NCBI GenBank assembly: GCA_020350905.1
Contig: CP070843.1
Span: 1,415,651-1,421,665, forward strand
Length of the DNA: 6,015 nucleotides
Reading direction: 5' to 3'
From: Deltaproteobacteria bacterium
GTDB lineage: Bacteria; Desulfobacterota; Syntrophobacteria; BM002
Positions 4,969-6,015 of the stretch are shown here, piece after piece (positions within the stretch are counted from its first letter, which is position 1; each line of letters starts with the position of its first letter). The translations under genes were made by a program, and so were the position numbers. The notes beneath the pieces are model-generated. The model searched no databases. It was not told the origin of the DNA and worked only from the letters and a program-made list of their open reading frames with translations.

Positions 4969-4988
4969 TATCGGAGCTATTGTATAGT
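4960..4988 (+). promoter_or_regulatory. Candidate hybrid promoter: outward -35 in the IS end, host -10
   Basis: TTGACC (4960-4965), within the element's right end, and TATAGT (4983-4988), in flanking DNA, are each 5 of 6 matches to sigma-70 consensus with an exact 17-base spacer. Transcription would begin near 4995 and give a leader of about 33 bases before the ATG at 5028. IS-end hybrid promoters are well established for other families (for example IS1, IS2 and IS911 ends). That this one is used is inference. Confidence 0.55.
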
Positions 4989-5027
4989 TGCTTGGAAATG
5001 CTTGCTCATAATTGAAGAAGGTTGGAT

Positions 5028-5903
5028 ATGGTTACCAATCACCATGAAGAAAATCCAGTTGACTGGCTGATACGGGAAATAGCTGATTTTGTAGCTACCT
5101 CTCCTTTGAACACCCTGGGTTTGCCTGGTGGGGAGGTCGCCTGGGATTCACCTCTGGTCGGGTTCTCTCGAGGTGATGATGCCATCTACCTGGAGTACAA
5201 AGGTCACATCGGCGATTTCTACTGGACCCCGCTGGAGATTTTCCAGTTAACTTTTCCTGATGTTGCAGCGGCTCCGGAAGATCTGAGTGTGATCAGCTGG
5301 GTTCTGCCTCAGACCCGGGCCACAAAAGATGAAAACGCTGATCAGAAGGTCTATCCCTCAACGCGCTGGGCAGCAGCCCGAGATTTGGGTGAGAAGTTTA
5401 ATGTGGCCTTGCGCCAGCACGTTGTCAAAACACTGTTGGATGAAGCCGTCCAAGCGGTGGCACCAATGCTTTCGCCGCACTGGTACAGACAAGACTCTCA
5501 GGGATACGGCTTCGCATCCACTTGGTCCGAGCGCCATGCAGCCCATGCAGGGGGATTGGGCACCTTTGGCCTCTGCGACGGTTTAATTACCCCTTTAGGA
5601 AAGGCTATCCGGGCCGGTTCAGTGGTGGCCAGACTGGAGGTCCCCGTCACCCCACGGCCTTACCAGAACCACCAAGCCTACTGTCTTTTTTTCAGCCATG
5701 GCATTTGCAAGAAATGCGCTGGGCGCTGCCCAGTCAAAGCCATTCGGCCCGAGGGACACGACAAGATAAGATGCCGAGACCATCTCGGAAAGGCCAGGAG
5801 CTACGTCCGGAAGAAATACGGCCTGGAAAACAAAGTGGGCTGCGGTCTTTGCCAGGTGGGAATCCCCTGTGAATCACGCATCCCCACGCCCGCCGAGGGC
5901 TAG
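5028..5903 (+). CDS. QueG-like (COG1600) iron-sulfur protein
   Basis: This 291-residue protein is related to epoxyqueuosine reductase QueG and the Fe-S tail of reductive dehalogenases. The middle segment WSERHAAHAGGLGTFGL (166-182) corresponds to the GLG-containing cofactor-side motif of that family. The C-terminal third carries two cysteine groups. The first is Cys219, then CKKCAGRCP (227-235), i.e. Cx7CxxCx3CP rather than the usual CxxCxxCx3CP. The second is Cys249, then CGLCQVGIPCE (272-282). These could hold two [4Fe-4S] clusters. True QueG is about 350-380 residues with a different second motif, so a tRNA queuosine role should not be assumed; a cobalamin-linked or other reductase is possible. 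ATG 5028 is preferred to TTG 5022 because GAAGAAGG (5014-5021) lies 6 bases before it. The gene is divergent from the DUF2284 gene, with the insertion element between them, and a hybrid promoter may drive it. Confidence 0.8.
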   Translation: MVTNHHEENPVDWLIREIADFVATSPLNTLGLPGGEVAWDSPLVGFSRGDDAIYLEYKGHIGDFYWTPLEIFQLTFPDVAAAPEDLSVISWVLPQTRATKDENADQKVYPSTRWAAARDLGEKFNVALRQHVVKTLLDEAVQAVAPMLSPHWYRQDSQGYGFASTWSERHAAHAGGLGTFGLCDGLITPLGKAIRAGSVVARLEVPVTPRPYQNHQAYCLFFSHGICKKCAGRCPVKAIRPEGHDKIRCRDHLGKARSYVRKKYGLENKVGCGLCQVGIPCESRIPTPAEG

Positions 5904-5905
5904 TT

Positions 5906-5958
5906 TCACTGAAACAAACTTACTCCCAAACTGATAGTCATATAAAAGGCACCTCCTT
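5906..5958 (-). other. Minus-strand perfect Shine-Dalgarno site and 11-codon reading frame
   Basis: On the minus strand AAGGAGGTG (5958-5950), a full complement to the 16S tail, lies 8 bases before an ATG (5941-5939). The ATG opens a frame reading MTISLGVSLFQ and then TGA (ending at 5906). Spacing and site are ideal, but the peptide is tiny and lies antisense just past a gene end. It could be a leader peptide, the surviving start of a decayed gene, or chance. There is no support beyond the ribosome site. Confidence 0.25.
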
Positions 5959-5990
5959 GGTCGCAAGACAGTTTGCGATTTGCTAAGGTG
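5950..5990 (+). other. Two-part hairpin after the QueG-like gene
   Basis: The inner stem TCGCAA (5961-5966) pairs with TTGCGA (5973-5978) around a 6-base loop. The outer stem CACCT (5950-5954) pairs with AGGTG (5986-5990), with an unpaired internal region between. No T-run follows, so it is a poor terminator on the plus strand. It includes the minus-strand ribosome site and could occlude it. Confidence 0.3.
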
Positions 5991-6015
5991 GTTGAAGCAC
6001 AATAACCCCTAACAA

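Noticed and set aside
3889..4975. Target-site duplication around the insertion element
   Set aside because: The bases flanking the two ends (CACCAAC and TATCGGA) do not match, so no duplication can be claimed.
5903..5915. GTTTCACTGAAAC mini-palindrome overlapping the QueG-like stop codon
   Set aside because: The stem is at most 5-6 bp, AT-rich and lacks a T-run, so it does not support a terminator call.
5950..5958. CACCTCCTT resembling the 3' end of 16S rRNA
   Set aside because: Only nine bases match and there is no rRNA sequence before it. It is better read as a ribosome site on the other strand.

Overview
The window reads as accessory chromosome of an anaerobic bacterium, most likely a deltaproteobacterium (Desulfobacterota). 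This rests on the kinds of genes present (flavoredoxin-type flavin protein, Old Yellow Enzyme, DUF2284 cysteine-rich protein, QueG-like iron-sulfur protein, long REP-associated tyrosine transposase) and on repeat styles I associate with such genomes. It is an inference, since no rRNA or single-copy marker gene is present. Base composition is uneven: positions 781-900 are about 33% G+C by hand count, while 2521-2580 are about 62%.

Left part (1-1508). A MoxR-type AAA+ ATPase gene on the minus strand runs off the left edge after 124 codons. It is divergent from a small AT-rich plus-strand gene (547-1107) for an ImmA/IrrE-like zincin, in which the metal-binding signature reads HQxxH instead of HExxH. 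The 172-base gap between them holds a candidate sigma-70 promoter for each gene. The plus-strand promoter carries a perfect 10-bp palindrome across its -10 region. Positions 1108-1508 have no gene: there is a hairpin just after the zincin stop, a composite of 7-bp tandem repeats inside an imperfect inverted repeat (about 1161-1327), and a perfect 9-bp stem-loop in the leader of the next gene.

Middle part (1509-3875). A flavin reductase-like protein and a class I Old Yellow Enzyme lie in tandem 72 bases apart and probably form a small flavin redox operon. A convergent gene encodes a DUF2284 cysteine-rich, probably Fe-S-binding protein.

Right part (3896-6015). A complete 1073-bp insertion element sits 20 bases upstream of the DUF2284 start codon. 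It has perfect 28-bp inverted ends and encodes a 337-residue HUH/Y1 (REP-associated type) transposase with a C-terminal DnaA-like helix-turn-helix region. Each end is itself a small hairpin (GTCAA, 10 bases, TTGAC), so it carries a -35-like box in both directions. The inward box can drive the transposase. The outward box at the right end lies 17 bases from a host TATAGT and forms a near-consensus hybrid promoter for the QueG-like Fe-S protein gene (5028-5903). The element therefore seems to have landed between a divergent pair of Fe-S or cysteine-rich genes and may have rewired both. The last 112 bases hold only a weak hairpin and, on the minus strand, a perfect ribosome-binding site ahead of an 11-codon reading frame.

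I found no CRISPR array, no tRNA or rRNA gene and no convincing defence system. The most interesting signals are the architecture of the element's ends, the altered active site of the ImmA/IrrE-like protein, and the heptamer repeat block.
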